Positions 54,108 through 63,358 are shown, counted from the stretch's first letter. The stretch: 64,000 nucleotides of DNA from DASWJZ01 sp963761005 (GCA_963761005.1 CAVXFK010000021.1:52644-116643), one strand, 5' to 3'. Numbers and translations are program-made. Notes: a model not told the origin generated them from the sequence alone.

Positions 54108-54306
54108 GGCTGTGTGAAAACGTTCGCGGCTTGAACTATTGTAGAATGAAATCGCGCGCCAGTTAGAGTGTCGCAGGCGGGTGGCCAAATTTCAGCGCAG
54201 CAACCAACGCGTTTTTGCGGCGCAAAGGCGCAAATCGAGCGCTGATCGTTGGGGCCATGGAATAGTCTTCTCACCAAATTTGCGGGAAGCGCGTTTTCAC
54301 ACAGCC
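54108..54306. repeat. MITE-like element with 15-bp terminal inverted repeats
   Basis: GGCTGTGTGAAAACG at 54108-54122 is the exact reverse complement of CGTTTTCACACAGCC at 54292-54306. The 169 bases between carry no open frame of note. GTGTGAAAACG ends are common in insertion sequences of Hyphomicrobiales, so this is probably an internally deleted IS or a MITE. No clear target duplication is visible outside the repeats. Confidence 0.65.
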
Positions 54307-54447
54307 AGGGTCAAAATGCGGAGTGAGTAGCTGTCCGCGTCATGTCCGCTAAGGGCCCGAAATCGGACATGCTCAACGGGTCCGGCGACTTCCGGGAAGG
54401 GCCGATGTTGTTGAAAAACTCCCGGAGTAACTTCAACGTGCCGTCCT

Positions 54448-54699
54448 TCACCGGGCACCCGAAACTTGATTGATGCGCGCGCTCTCGACTGAGTAGTCCG
54501 GCCGCGCCGATGTCTCGCGCGATCCGCAGCGTGTGCAACGAAAGCGCCCGTTGAGCGCCGGCACCATGGTCTCTGGGGCCGACGCATCGAAATTCGCCGA
54601 GCGGCCGCACTTGTGGCAATTCGCCTGGAGCGGCAGCCCGCGCTCGATCAGGTGGGCGACAGTCGCAGCGTTCGGCCAACGAGTTGCGTCAAAGGGCAT
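54448..54699 (-). CDS. Small zinc-ribbon protein of unknown function
   Basis: An 83-residue protein with two Cys pairs, NCHKCGRSANFD and RFRCTRCGSRETSAR, spaced as in a zinc ribbon. The start MPFDATRWPNAATVAHLIER resembles short conserved proteins seen in Hyphomicrobiales. No neighbouring gene suggests a role. A nucleic-acid or protein-binding function is conceivable, but nothing shows it. Confidence 0.65.
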   Translation of the reverse strand: MPFDATRWPNAATVAHLIERGLPLQANCHKCGRSANFDASAPETMVPALNGRFRCTRCGSRETSARPDYSVESARINQVSGAR

Positions 54700-54827
54700 G
54701 CCCCGAGGCTAGGACTAATTTCCTCTGCGCGAAACCCAATAACTCGCCGCACGAAATGCGGGGGAAATGGCCAATCGATAGCTTCTGGGTGTTCGAGGAA
54801 GCCAACGTCTTTGCAGGGGAGCCACAG

Positions 54828-54977
54828 ATGACCACCGCAATCCGCAGCTGGACACAGTCTCACCGCTACCAGGCGACGGTTCGCCAGCTCAAGGCGCTGT
54901 CTTCCTCCGAGCTGCAGGCCCTCGGTATTGCGCCCGCACAGATCGAACATCTGGCGATCGAGGCGTCGCGGTCCTAG
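54828..54977 (+). CDS. DUF1127 (YjiS-like) small protein
   Basis: A 49-residue basic protein, MTTAIRSWTQSHRYQATVRQ followed by LKALSSSELQALGIAPAQIE. The pattern of a hydrophobic helix, RYQATVRQLKALSSSELQALGI and an Ile-rich end is that of DUF1127 peptides, which bind RNA and influence phosphate or stress responses in Agrobacterium. The ATG at 54828 follows a GGGGAGCC ribosome site; longer upstream starts give no family-like sequence. Confidence 0.75.
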   Translation: MTTAIRSWTQSHRYQATVRQLKALSSSELQALGIAPAQIEHLAIEASRS

Positions 54978-55128
54978 CTCGACCTCCGGCCGCCGGGAAC
55001 CTTTGATTAGACCATGATCAAATCTAATTCGAGTTCATTGCCGAGCCGCACTGCCCGAGTGGTATCTTCTGAAACCGACGCCTGAAGACCCAAGTGAGCA
55101 AGTCGCTTGCGGCTCTTGCCCATCGGTC

Positions 55129-55611
55129 CTAACCCTCACCAGCATCGGGGCTTGTTGTCGGCTTGATACCTATTCGCGCCAGCTCCTCCGTGGCCAATCG
55201 CCGACGATGTTGACCCCAATCGTTCCAGCACTCGGGATGCAGCCATGTGCAGCCATGCCATTCGCTCCCGAAGGGGACGATGGCATGCCCCTCGCGGTTA
55301 GGCTTCCCGCACCAGGTGCAGCAACTGGGGTCGGATCGTTGCGGATGTCGGTTGAGCCATTCGACAATGCACGACTCAAAGGCTTGTGCTTCCGCATCGG
55401 CCGGGGTCAGCCCGCCATCGAACTCGGCGATACCGGCCCGTTCGTCGAAGAAGGCGAGCCAGTCCTCGACCGACCAGCCTTCAGCGCCTGGCCGCAGCAG
55501 CGTCACAATGCCAGCCTTGTGATGCGATAGTAGATCGAGCACGGCGGCCGGCGGCGGTGCGGACGCCTCCAGCAGTAAGTCGTCCCCGTCGAGCCTAAGC
55601 TCGATGCCAGC
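55129..55611 (-). pseudogene. Accessory gene truncated at the island's right junction
   Basis: The minus-strand frame stays open from 55129 to the junction at 55611: AGIELRLDGDDLLLEASAPP leads into AAVLDLLSHHKAGIVTLLRP. That opening is the end of a docking-like N-terminal motif (xLLxxLRAAGIxLxLDGDxL) common in plasmid- and phage-borne proteins of Alphaproteobacteria, and its first 10-15 residues are missing. Further on are a Cys-rich patch (SCCTWCGKPNREG) and WHGCTWLHPECWNDWGQHRR. A GTG at 55542 could still start a 137-residue product. The loss of the true start at exactly the break point supports a secondary rearrangement there. Confidence 0.6.
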
Positions 55612-55612
55612 G

Positions 55613-55617
55613 GGGCT
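55613..55617 (+). repeat. Right copy of the 5-bp direct repeat GGGCT
   Basis: This matches 33727-33731. Bases outside the five do not match (A against G on the left; A against G on the right), so the shared segment is exactly GGGCT. Confidence 0.5.
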
Positions 55618-56075
55618 GGATGCAGACGGTCGCGCTCTGCCTGCGCCGCGACATCTCGCCGGGCCTGAGGCTGCCGCTTCGCCAGCGGCTCGCCGTCCAC
55701 GGCGTGCTCTCTGCCGGCGTGCTCGGCCTGCTTCTCTATCCGGTATCGCTCTGGTTCATCGCGCTCGCTATCGTTGCCGGCCTTGACGGAAGCTACCCGA
55801 CCAGCCTCCTCTCCACGGTGCTGCTTGGCTTGAACCTCGGCAACCTCGGCGCCGTCCTCGTGGCGGCGGCGATTTCGGCATTGCGCGGCGTGGCAGCCGC
55901 ACGGGTGTTTTATCTCGCGCGCCTGATCCCGCTTCTGCCGCTCTACTGGGCGCTGATGTCGTTTGCAGCGTGGCAGGCGCTCTTCCAGTTCTTCCGCAGG
56001 CCCTCCGCTTGGGAGAAGACTGCACACGGCGTCGCCCGCGACCGCAAGACGCCGGGCGCAGCACGCTTCTTTTAG
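55614..56075 (+). pseudogene. Family 2 glycosyltransferase, 3' part of the interrupted gene
   Basis: The frame begins GWMQTVALCLRRDISPGLRL, the direct continuation of RRRWIKG at 33730. It has the C-terminal membrane helices of such enzymes (GVLSAGVLGLLLYPVSLWFI, LLSTVLLGLNLGNLGAVLVA, YLARLIPLLPLYWALMSFAA) and the familiar end AFFRRPSAWEKTAHGV-like, here FFRRPSAWEKTAHGV. There is no ribosome site, and an ATG at 55620 would give a product lacking the catalytic domain. It is convergent with the hydrolase gene, 22 bases away. Confidence 0.85.
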
Positions 56076-56097
56076 ACGTGCCTGTCGTCAGGGGGCT

Positions 56098-57111
56098 TCA
56101 GCGCCGGGAGTTGAGAAAGCCGACCACAATCGCGAACGTCATCCAGCTGAAGGGAAAGACACCCAGGCTGTAGTGCCCGCATCGGAGCATGCGCCAGCGA
56201 AGGTTCGCATGAGCGGCGCGCAGCTCGTCCACGAACTCCGACGTCAGGTGCGGAAGCACCACCCTGTCGCGCCGGGCGGACACGATCATCAGCCGGTGCG
56301 ACCGCCTTGCGAGCCGCGGGATGAACGGGAAGAGGCTTATCGGGGACCATATGTCTTTCAGCTTGGAAAGCTCGATGTCGCCCTCAAGTCCTTCGCGGAT
56401 GTGCGTGGTCGCCAGCCCGGTCCAAACGACGTCGGCGAAATCGCCGGCCGTCAGCAGCAGCACTGACCCCCGCACGCGCTTGTCATGCGCCGCGGTGACG
56501 CCTGCGACGCACGAGCCGAGGCTCGCGCCCATGACGAAGATGGTTCCGTGTCCCCGCCCGGTAAGCCAGTCGATGACCCGCCGCGTTTCCAGAACGCCCT
56601 GCCGCACCGATCGGATAGTCCTGCCGAGATTGCTGGAAAGGAAGTAGTCGGATGTTCCGGCACCATCGCGGTTGCGCTCCCCGTGGTAGGGGAGGGTGAG
56701 CTCGACGGTCGTGATGCCGACTTTCCCGAGCGCGTTTGCGAACTGGTGATAAGCGCCCGGTTCTGCGTTCCAGTGCGGGAGGATGATCGCCGCCGGGCCG
56801 TTTCGCCCGCGCTCCACCACTCTCGCCACCGCGACGTTGTTCGCCTCCGTCTCGGTCGTAACGTCGCTCGGGAATGAGAGCCGGCCGTCGCGATACTGAA
56901 AGTCCACCGGTTGCGGCCCGACACCGTAGAAATCCGATGCGTCGAGCGCGAGCGCGCGAGACCGTCTCGCGAGCTCGGTTAGACCGACATCGTCGTCGAG
57001 GTCGGGGAAGACCTCCCGCGCGCCGAGCACGAGAGGCTCAGGCAACTTCTTGGAGTCATCCTCGGCGGCCTTCGCGTCTTCCCACTCGTCGATCCAGCGC
57101 GCGGACCACAT
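56098..57111 (-). CDS. Alpha/beta hydrolase (ABHD18-like)
   Basis: A 337-residue alpha/beta hydrolase without signal peptide. The oxyanion strand reads AAIILPHWNAEPGAYHQFAN, then VELTLPYHGERNRDGAGTSD; the nucleophile elbow is VMGASLGSCVAG (GxSxG, Ser near residue 206) and the catalytic His lies in RCGHYSLGVFPFSW near the end. ARRDRVVLP supplies the probable Asp. The pattern YHGERN with GHYSLG recalls the ABHD18 branch, whose substrates are little known. It is the third gene of the TIR operon, 20 bases after the membrane-protein gene. Confidence 0.8.
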   Translation of the reverse strand: MWSARWIDEWEDAKAAEDDSKKLPEPLVLGAREVFPDLDDDVGLTELARRSRALALDASDFYGVGPQPVDFQYRDGRLSFPSDVTTETEANNVAVARVVERGRNGPAAIILPHWNAEPGAYHQFANALGKVGITTVELTLPYHGERNRDGAGTSDYFLSSNLGRTIRSVRQGVLETRRVIDWLTGRGHGTIFVMGASLGSCVAGVTAAHDKRVRGSVLLLTAGDFADVVWTGLATTHIREGLEGDIELSKLKDIWSPISLFPFIPRLARRSHRLMIVSARRDRVVLPHLTSEFVDELRAAHANLRWRMLRCGHYSLGVFPFSWMTFAIVVGFLNSRR

Positions 57112-57131
57112 GCAGATGCTCTATCCGCGTC

Positions 57132-58322
57132 CTACGTGCCGCGCGCGACCGCGTCTGCTCCTCGCCTCGCCGCAGCGGAATTCATCGCCAGCGCCCAGCC
57201 GGCATAGACGAGCGTCGCGATCCAAAGCGTGCCGGTCCCGACAAACACACAACTTGCCGCGGCAAGGAGCAGCACCAGGAACAGATGCTTGTAGCGCGGC
57301 AGGAGCGTGGCAAGCCCCGATGTGCGAGCCGACTCGGAGATTTCATGGCCCGTTGCACCGTCTCGCGGGCGGTCGTTCTGCCCCGTCGCGCCACCCACCG
57401 CCTGGTTCAAAAGGAAGGTGCTCAGCATGAACATGGCGAGGGCGTAGGCGGCGACCAGCAGGCTCGTCCACTGCGAGTTGGTGCCGAGCTCGTGCAGGTT
57501 GGTATCCGGCGCCGGGCCTGTCCAGCCAAGCCACGCGAACAGCGGAACGAGGTCGCGCGAGAAGAAGAATTCGACCACATTCGGATAGGGGGACGGCAGG
57601 TACCCGGCCTGCAGGCGCATCACGTAGGCAGCACAAAGGCCGAGAAACGTGCAGGCATAGACGGACGTCGCCACGCCGCGGAGCTCCCGCATGATCGGCG
57701 GGGGAATTCGCGTCATCCTCAATTCATCGGGAGTCTCGGAAAGTTGGTTGACGAACGCGGATATCGCTACACCGTAGAGCATGACGGCCAGATAGATGAA
57801 CAATGCGAATCCCATGTATACATAGGCGAAGGCGGTGAAGAGTATGCTCCGCCATATCCAGACCTCGTTGCCGCTGCGAGCCGCGATGAGGGACCAGTCG
57901 ACCGCCCTGTCGCCGGTATCGTGCGCGAGCAGCGGCATCAGACAGCTCTTCGCCCATTCCTGAGTCGATTGGAGCAGCACGACAAGGACGAAGGCCCACA
58001 GCACGAGAGAGACCCTGGCGATGAATTTGCTCCAATAAGCCGGTAGCGCATCCTCGCCGACGGGCGAGCCGTCGGCGCGCACGATCGCCCGAGAATCGGC
58101 AAGCAGGCGCAACAGCTTCTTCCGCTTGCGAATGAGGATCGAGAACATCATCAAGTACAGCGGAAACAGGATCAGGAACGTGATCACCCAGTTGGGGGCG
58201 TAAAGAAAGCCCACCTGTTTCACGATGCCCTGGTCGACGCGCGAGACGATGTGCACGTCGGCGAGCGCGCTCGCCATGCAGAGAAGAAATCCTCCGACGA
58301 GCGCGAAGACGGTGACGTTCAC
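57132..58322 (-). CDS. Polytopic membrane protein of unknown family
   Basis: A 396-residue protein with about eight hydrophobic segments, among them VTVFALVGGFLLCMASALA, APNWVITFLILFPLYLMMFS, VSLVLWAFVLVVLLQS, AYVYMGFALFIYLAVMLYGV, YALAMFMLSTFLLNQA and HLFLVLLLAAASCVFVG. A cytoplasmic basic stretch (IRKRKKLLRLLADSRAIV) follows TM2. I recognise no family. The GTG start overlaps the stop of the TIR gene (GTGA), so it is translated in step with it. In this same phase the frame stays open well into the TIR gene, so a fused TIR-membrane protein is conceivable if a base error exists between. Confidence 0.75.
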   Translation of the reverse strand: MNVTVFALVGGFLLCMASALADVHIVSRVDQGIVKQVGFLYAPNWVITFLILFPLYLMMFSILIRKRKKLLRLLADSRAIVRADGSPVGEDALPAYWSKFIARVSLVLWAFVLVVLLQSTQEWAKSCLMPLLAHDTGDRAVDWSLIAARSGNEVWIWRSILFTAFAYVYMGFALFIYLAVMLYGVAISAFVNQLSETPDELRMTRIPPPIMRELRGVATSVYACTFLGLCAAYVMRLQAGYLPSPYPNVVEFFFSRDLVPLFAWLGWTGPAPDTNLHELGTNSQWTSLLVAAYALAMFMLSTFLLNQAVGGATGQNDRPRDGATGHEISESARTSGLATLLPRYKHLFLVLLLAAASCVFVGTGTLWIATLVYAGWALAMNSAAARRGADAVARGT

Positions 58323-59029
58323 CGTCTCGTGCCGCTCCGAGATGCGTTCAAAGTGCTCCGCCAGACTCGCCGGACGACGGCTCTGCCGGGTAGCGTCCGC
58401 GGATCGACGGAGTGGGGTTGAGCCGAGGTCGTCGGCAATGGCGGCCGGCGCGGCGTTGTAAGCTTGCCTGGAAACATCGGAACTCGCGGCCCGCGACTGG
58501 ACTCCTTCGGCAGGTCGGAATGCAGCGCGTGCGAAGCGGAGCTTAGGCCGAGCGGTTGCTGCGAGGGCTCGGCGATCCCCAAGGAGCGGTCGAGCGAGCG
58601 GAGGATGCGATCGATGTGAACGTGAAAGTCGCGCCCGACATCGACCTCGGCGGCGTTTCGGAAAGCCAGTGCCTGCAGGTCGCCCGGCAGCTCGGACGGG
58701 GTCGGCATGCTGGCGCCGTCGACCAGCAACGGAACGAGCGGGATGTTCCTTGCCAGCGCCGCTTCGAGCTCGATCCTGACGAAGTCGTTTTCCTCGCCGA
58801 TGCGCCGCCGGTTTTCGTCACCCGCCCAGTGCCGCCCGATAACCGCGATGACGGCGTCGCACGCCTCGATCTCCGTAGAGATCGCCCTGCGGAAGTCGTG
58901 CCCGAATGGAAAGCTGTCGATGTCGATGATGACGTTGCCGTCGCCGTAGTGCGACTGCATCCGATCGAATATGCGGCCGGTAATCGCCTCGGTGTCCGAT
59001 CGCCTGTAAGACACGAAGATCCTGGCCAC
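58319..59029 (-). CDS. TIR-domain protein
   Basis: A 236-residue protein with an N-terminal TIR domain (about 1-150) of the bacterial TIR_2 type: ARIFVSYRRSDTEAITGRIF, IIDIDSFPFGHDFRRAISTE, DAVIAVIGRHWAGDENRRRI, DFVRIELEAALARNIPLVPL, LVDGASMPTPSELPGDLQAL. The Glu in RIELEAAL is at the position of the NAD-cleaving glutamate of this class. A proline/serine-rich tail of about 80 residues follows. The GTG at 59029 after GGGAGC is used. Bacterial TIR proteins serve as NAD-depleting effectors or signal makers in anti-phage systems. Coupling to a membrane protein and a hydrolase points to a small multi-gene system. Confidence 0.87.
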   Translation of the reverse strand: MARIFVSYRRSDTEAITGRIFDRMQSHYGDGNVIIDIDSFPFGHDFRRAISTEIEACDAVIAVIGRHWAGDENRRRIGEENDFVRIELEAALARNIPLVPLLVDGASMPTPSELPGDLQALAFRNAAEVDVGRDFHVHIDRILRSLDRSLGIAEPSQQPLGLSSASHALHSDLPKESSRGPRVPMFPGKLTTPRRPPLPTTSAQPHSVDPRTLPGRAVVRRVWRSTLNASRSGTRR

Positions 59030-59270
59030 GAGATGCTCCCGAGCGAGCCTAGAGCATGGTCCACAGATGAGGAGAACGCTACTCCTCAATAACCATGTCC
59101 GAATTGAAGACGGCGTCTGGGACGCGTCTAATCCGGCGATGATATCACCGTGAAATGTTTGCGAAAGCTTTCGGTCTGGCCATCCACCGGCGGCTCGACC
59201 GCGCACTTTCGGTGGGCTCGACGTCCTTCAGGAACCGAGGTCGTCCGCGCTCTTCGGACGAGGCGGTTCC

Positions 59271-61095
59271 TTAGCTCTCTCGGCTCGGCCATCGACGGCG
59301 CAGGCGCGCGAAGCGCTCGCGCGTCATGCCTACGAAATCGACGACAGCCCCGAAGACCGGCCACATTGCGGGGCCGGGAGTCGGCTCCGGCGCGACGGCA
59401 AGCCCGGCACCGGTCACCCCGCCGCTCTCGTCGGTGTCGCGCACGATGAGCTCCAGATAGCCGACCGGCACGCGGTCGCCGGCCTCCGCTTGGCCGCCGA
59501 GCTGCTCCAGCATGAAGACGCCGATCGGTGTCGCCGGATCGCCCTTCGCCGCGACGCCGTAGGCTTGCGCAAGCTCCGCAAGCGTATGGTTCGTGTCGAT
59601 ATAGAAGGCGCCGAAGAAGTCCTTGTCGTCTTCCTCAACCGGCGCCGGGCTGGCGAACAGTCGATCGAGCAGGCGGATGTTGCGCGGCGCCGTGAACAGA
59701 TAGAGGCGGTCGTCCGCCTCGATGCGCCCGGCATATTGCGGTCGCATCGACTGGCCTTTCCTGACGACGAGCGAAGGCCGCGCCCAGCGCGGGATACGCT
59801 CGCCGCGCGCGACGGGACTGTCGGGAACCACGTGATAGACGACGAGTTCGTGGCTCTCGGTGCCGGGGAGCTCAAGCTCGACCTTGTCGACGGGCCCGAG
59901 CGTCGGCGGGATGATCAGGCCAAGCTGCCGCGCCATCGGCCGGATCGTCCAGCCCTGCAGGACGAGCGACACGAGCACGATGATGAAAGCGGCGTTGAAG
60001 ACCACCGGGCCACTCGGAAGCGCTGCCGTCACGGGCAGGATGCCGAGGAGCAGAGACACTGCACCGCGAAGGCCGACCCAGGCGACGAAGGTGGTCTCCT
60101 CGCGCTGGAAGCGGAAGGGCAAAAGACAGAGCCAGATCGCGACCGGCCGCGCGACGAAAATGAGGAAAAGTCCGACCGCGATTCCCGGCAGGAGAAGGTG
60201 CGGGAACTCCGAGGGCGTGGCGAGCAGCCCGAAGACGACGAACATGCCGATCTGCGCAAGCCACGTCATTCCGTCCTGGAAACGGCGAAGGAGCAGCGCC
60301 TGTCTGAGCTTCCGGTTACCGGCGATCAGTCCCGCGACATAGACGGCGAGGAAGCCGCTGCAATGGAGCACGCCGGCGATGCCGAAAAGCACGAGCGCCG
60401 CGGCGAGCACGACGACGGGATAGAGGCCGGATTCAAGGTCGAGCCGGTTGACCAGCCTAACGATCGCGAGCCCGCCGCCGAGCCCGAGCAGGAATCCGAG
60501 CCCCATTTCGCGCACGAAGGCGAGCGCGAAGGTGAGCGTCGGCCCCTGGTGCGAGGCGCTCATCTTCAATCAGTTCAACCAGCGTAACGGTGATGAAGAT
60601 CGCCATCGGATCGTTGCAGCCGGATTCCACTTCGAGCACGGAGCGCACGCGGTCGCGAAGATGGATGCCGCCAACGCGAAGCAGGAAGAAGACCGCCGCC
60701 GCGTCGGTGGAGCTGACGACGGCGCCGAGCAGAAACGATTGCAGCCAGGGGAGACGCAGCACGAGATGGGCGACGACGCCGACCAGCGCCGTCGTCAGCA
60801 CGACGCCGACCGTGGCGAGCGTGATCGCCGGCAACGCCGCCTGGCGGAACGCGGCGAGCCGCGTGCCGAAGCCGGAATCGAAGAGGATGATGGCGAGCGC
60901 CAGGCTGCCGAGGAAATAGGCCGCGGCGGCGTTGTTGAACTGCAGGCCGAGCCCGTCCTCACCCGCGATGAGCCCGACCGAAAGGAAGATCAAGAGGATC
61001 GGCGCGCCGAAACGGAACGCGATCCAGCTTGTGAACACCGCCGCCATGACGAGCCCAGCGCCGATCAGGATCGCCAGGGACATGGACTCAAGCAT
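59271..61095 (-). CDS. CPA1-type potassium/sodium-proton antiporter (NhaP2/CvrA-like), one frameshift
   Basis: About 607 residues after removing one base near 60555-60563. The first phase gives LESMSLAILIGAGLVMAAVF, FLSVGLIAGEDGLGLQFNN, GAVVSSTDAAAVFFLLR (the TD pair) and VLEVESGCNDPMAIFITVTL (the ND pair); the second phase takes over at SHQGPTLTFALAFV and runs through VGLRGAVSLLLGILPVTAAL to two soluble regulatory regions. One resembles TrkA_C (LELPGTESHELVVYHVVPDS), the other CorC_HlyC (FYIDTNHTLAELAQAYGVAA). This is the domain order of NhaP2/CvrA. Cation choice (K+ or Na+) is not decidable by eye. Confidence 0.88.
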
Positions 61096-61199
61096 TGCGC
61101 CGCCTCTGGCCGATTCCGCTTCCTGATACGGGCTAAAGCAAGAGGAGGTCCAGCGCTCCACGACGGCTCTTCACCGGCGGCGACGGAAGTGCGGCTCGG

Positions 61200-63126
61200 T
61201 TAGATCGTCACCTGCGCGCCGATCTCGACCACACGCTCGGCCGGGATATGGAAATAGTCGGTCGCGGAATCGGCGGAGCCGGCGAGCGCGATGAACACCT
61301 TGTCCTGCCAGACCGGCATGCCGGAATGCGGCGATGCCTTGAGGCTGCGGCGCGACATGAAGAACGACGTTGACATGATGTCGAAGGTCAGCCCGAGCTT
61401 GCGGCAGGCGGCGATGCCTTTCAGGATATTCGGCGTCTCCATGTAGCCGAAGGTCATCGTGATCTGCTGGAAGGACGGCGAGAGCTCGGTGATCGTGGCC
61501 CGCTGCTCCGGCGCGACGCGCGGCATCTGCTCGGTGCGGATGGTCAGGATGATGTTGCGCTCGTGGATGATCTTGTTGTGCTTCAGATTGTGAAGAAGCG
61601 CTGTCGGCGCGCCGTCCGGGTTGCCGGTCAGGAAGATCGCGGTGCCCGGCACGCGATGCGGGGGTTTGGTATCGAGCCGGTGCACGAGGTCGCCGAGCGA
61701 GACTTCGATGCGGCGCGTCTTCTCTGCCAGAATGGCGGCGCCACGTCGCCAGGTCAGCATGGTCAGGACGAGCACCAAGCCGAAAAGGATCGGCAGCCAG
61801 CCGCCGCTCGGGATCTTGAGGCTGTTCGCGGAGAGGAAGAGCGTCGCGATGAGCACGAACGGCCCGAGCGTCGCGAGCGCCGAGGGCAGGCGCCAGTGCC
61901 AGCAGCATCGAAGCACGATGATGCCGAGCGTCGCGTCGACCACCATCGTTCCGGCGACGGCGATGCCGTAGGCGGAGGCGAGGTTCGCCGACGAATTCGA
62001 AGAGCAGCGTCAGACAGCAGCACTGCAGTGAACAGCAGCCAGTTGATGCGCGGGACGTAGATCTGCCCGGTCGTCATCTCCGACGTGAAAAGGATGCGCA
62101 TGCGCGGCAGCAGGCCGAGCTGGATCGCTTGGCGGGTCAGCGAATAGGTGCCGGTGATGACGGCCTGGCTGGCGATGACGGTGGCGGCGGTGGCGAGGAT
62201 GACGACCGGCACCACCGTCCAATCGGGGAAGAGCAGGAAGAACGGATTCTCGCGCGACGCCGGGTCGCGGAGGATCAGCGCGCCTTGGCCGAGATAGTTG
62301 ATCGCCAGCGCCGGGAACACCACGCCGTACCACGCCGCCTGGATCGGCCGCCGCCCGAAATGTCCGAGATCGGCGTAGAGCGCTTCAGCGCCCGTCACCA
62401 CCAGGAACACGGCGCCGAGCGTGACGAAGGCGATGAACTTGTGCGTGAAGAGAAAGCTCACTGCGTAGTAGGGATTGATGGCGAAGAGCACCGACGGCTC
62501 GCGCGCCAGCGCGAAGAGCCCCGAGACCGCGAGCACGGCGAACCAGAAGCGGTGATCGGGCCGAAGAAGCTCGAGACACGCCCGGTGCCGGTGCGCTGCA
62601 CCGAGAAGAGCCCGATCAGGATCACGATCGTCAGCGGCAGCACGATCTGCGCAAGCCGCGGCGTGGCGACGGCAAGGCCTTCCACCGCCGAAAGCACCGA
62701 GATCGCCGGCGTGATGGTCGCGTCGCCATAGAAGAGCGCCGCACCGACGATGCCGAGGAGCACGATATAGGGCGACGGCTTGGAGAGCCCGCGCTGCGCC
62801 AGCGCCATCAGGGAGAGCGTGCCGCCTTCGCCGTGGTTGTCGGCGCGCAAGAGGATCAGCACGTATTTGACGAGACGATAAGCGTCAGCGTCCACAGGAT
62901 CAGCGACAGGATGCCGAGGACGGCGCTGCGGGTCGAGCACGCCATGCTCGCCGGTCGCCGCCGCGATCGCTTCGCGGAAAGCGTAGAGCGGGCTCGTGCC
63001 GATGTCGCCGAAGACGACGCCGAGCGAGCCGAGCGCGAGCGTCAGAAGACCGGGGCGTGCGGCTGCGCCGGCCCCGTCCTGTCCGTTTTCCAGCACGTCG
63101 TTACGCGCGGGGGAGGCTACTGCCAT
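61200..63126 (-). CDS. kup: Kup-type low-affinity potassium transporter, several frameshifts
   Basis: About 641 residues when five single-base changes are allowed, a normal Kup length. Recognisable pieces are LTLALGSLGVVFGDIGTSPL, LILLRADNHGEGGTLSLMAL, ALFYGDATITPAISVLSAVE, FAINPYYAVSFLFTHKFIAF, RPIQAAWYGVVFPALAINYL, SANLASAYGIAVAGTMVVDA and TGNPDGAPTALLHNLKHNK. Phase changes occur near 62910 and 62870 (these two compensate), 62553, 62010 and 61993-61998. The last is a GAATTC where GAATC restores FESSANLA, as in Kup SFEHSSNLA. Either the consensus is poor here or the gene is dead; the intact motifs on both sides of every break favour the first. Confidence 0.85.
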
Positions 63127-63283
63127 CGGTTGGCTATCGGGCGCATCGGTCGCGGCTTTTAGCAGAGCCTATGCTGCATTGCATCGTTTTCAAACCCGCT
63201 TCGGGCCAGGCGAGCGTCGGTCGCTGTCACACGCATCAACGGGCGCGTCCAGATAGTCAATCAGGGCAGTGCAGCTGACGATC

Positions 63284-63358
63284 TGGAGCGGGCGATCGGG
63301 ATCGAACCGACGACATTCAGCTTGGGAAGCTGACGTTCTACCACTGAACTACGCCCGC
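63284..63358 (-). tRNA. tRNA-Gly (CCC)
   Basis: On the minus strand the 75-base gene begins GCGGGCGTAGTTCAGTGGTA. Its anticodon stem/loop TCAGCTTCCCAAGCTGA gives CCC, the T-loop is GGTTCGATCCC, and the acceptor GCGGGCG pairs with CGCCCGC before the encoded TCCA. The cloverleaf is complete. Confidence 0.96.

Larger units (their letters stand above)
33732..55617. mobile_element. About 21.9-kb accessory island inserted in a glycosyltransferase gene
   Basis: This segment separates the two halves of one glycosyltransferase gene, and its removal would rejoin them in frame. Contents: a DeoR-controlled sugar locus (34063-41029), a mobile-DNA scar (41030-43361), a LacI-controlled xyloside locus (43362-52882), mgtC, a MITE-like repeat, two small genes and a gene truncated at the right end. 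No complete integrase or transposase is present. Neither end has matching inverted repeats that I can see. The truncated right-end gene suggests that part of a larger element was captured. A misassembly that joins unrelated contigs twice within one gene is unlikely but not excluded. Confidence 0.75.

Noticed and set aside
33727..55617. Tyrosine-integrase island with tRNA att sites
   Set aside because: The target is a protein gene, the shared core is only five bases, and no integrase gene or tRNA lies at either edge.
58319..58560. Fusion of the TIR and membrane proteins broken by a GANTC-type insertion at 58480
   Set aside because: Removing one base at GAACTC there does not bring the TIR frame into the membrane-protein frame. 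The GTGA overlap explains the arrangement without any error.
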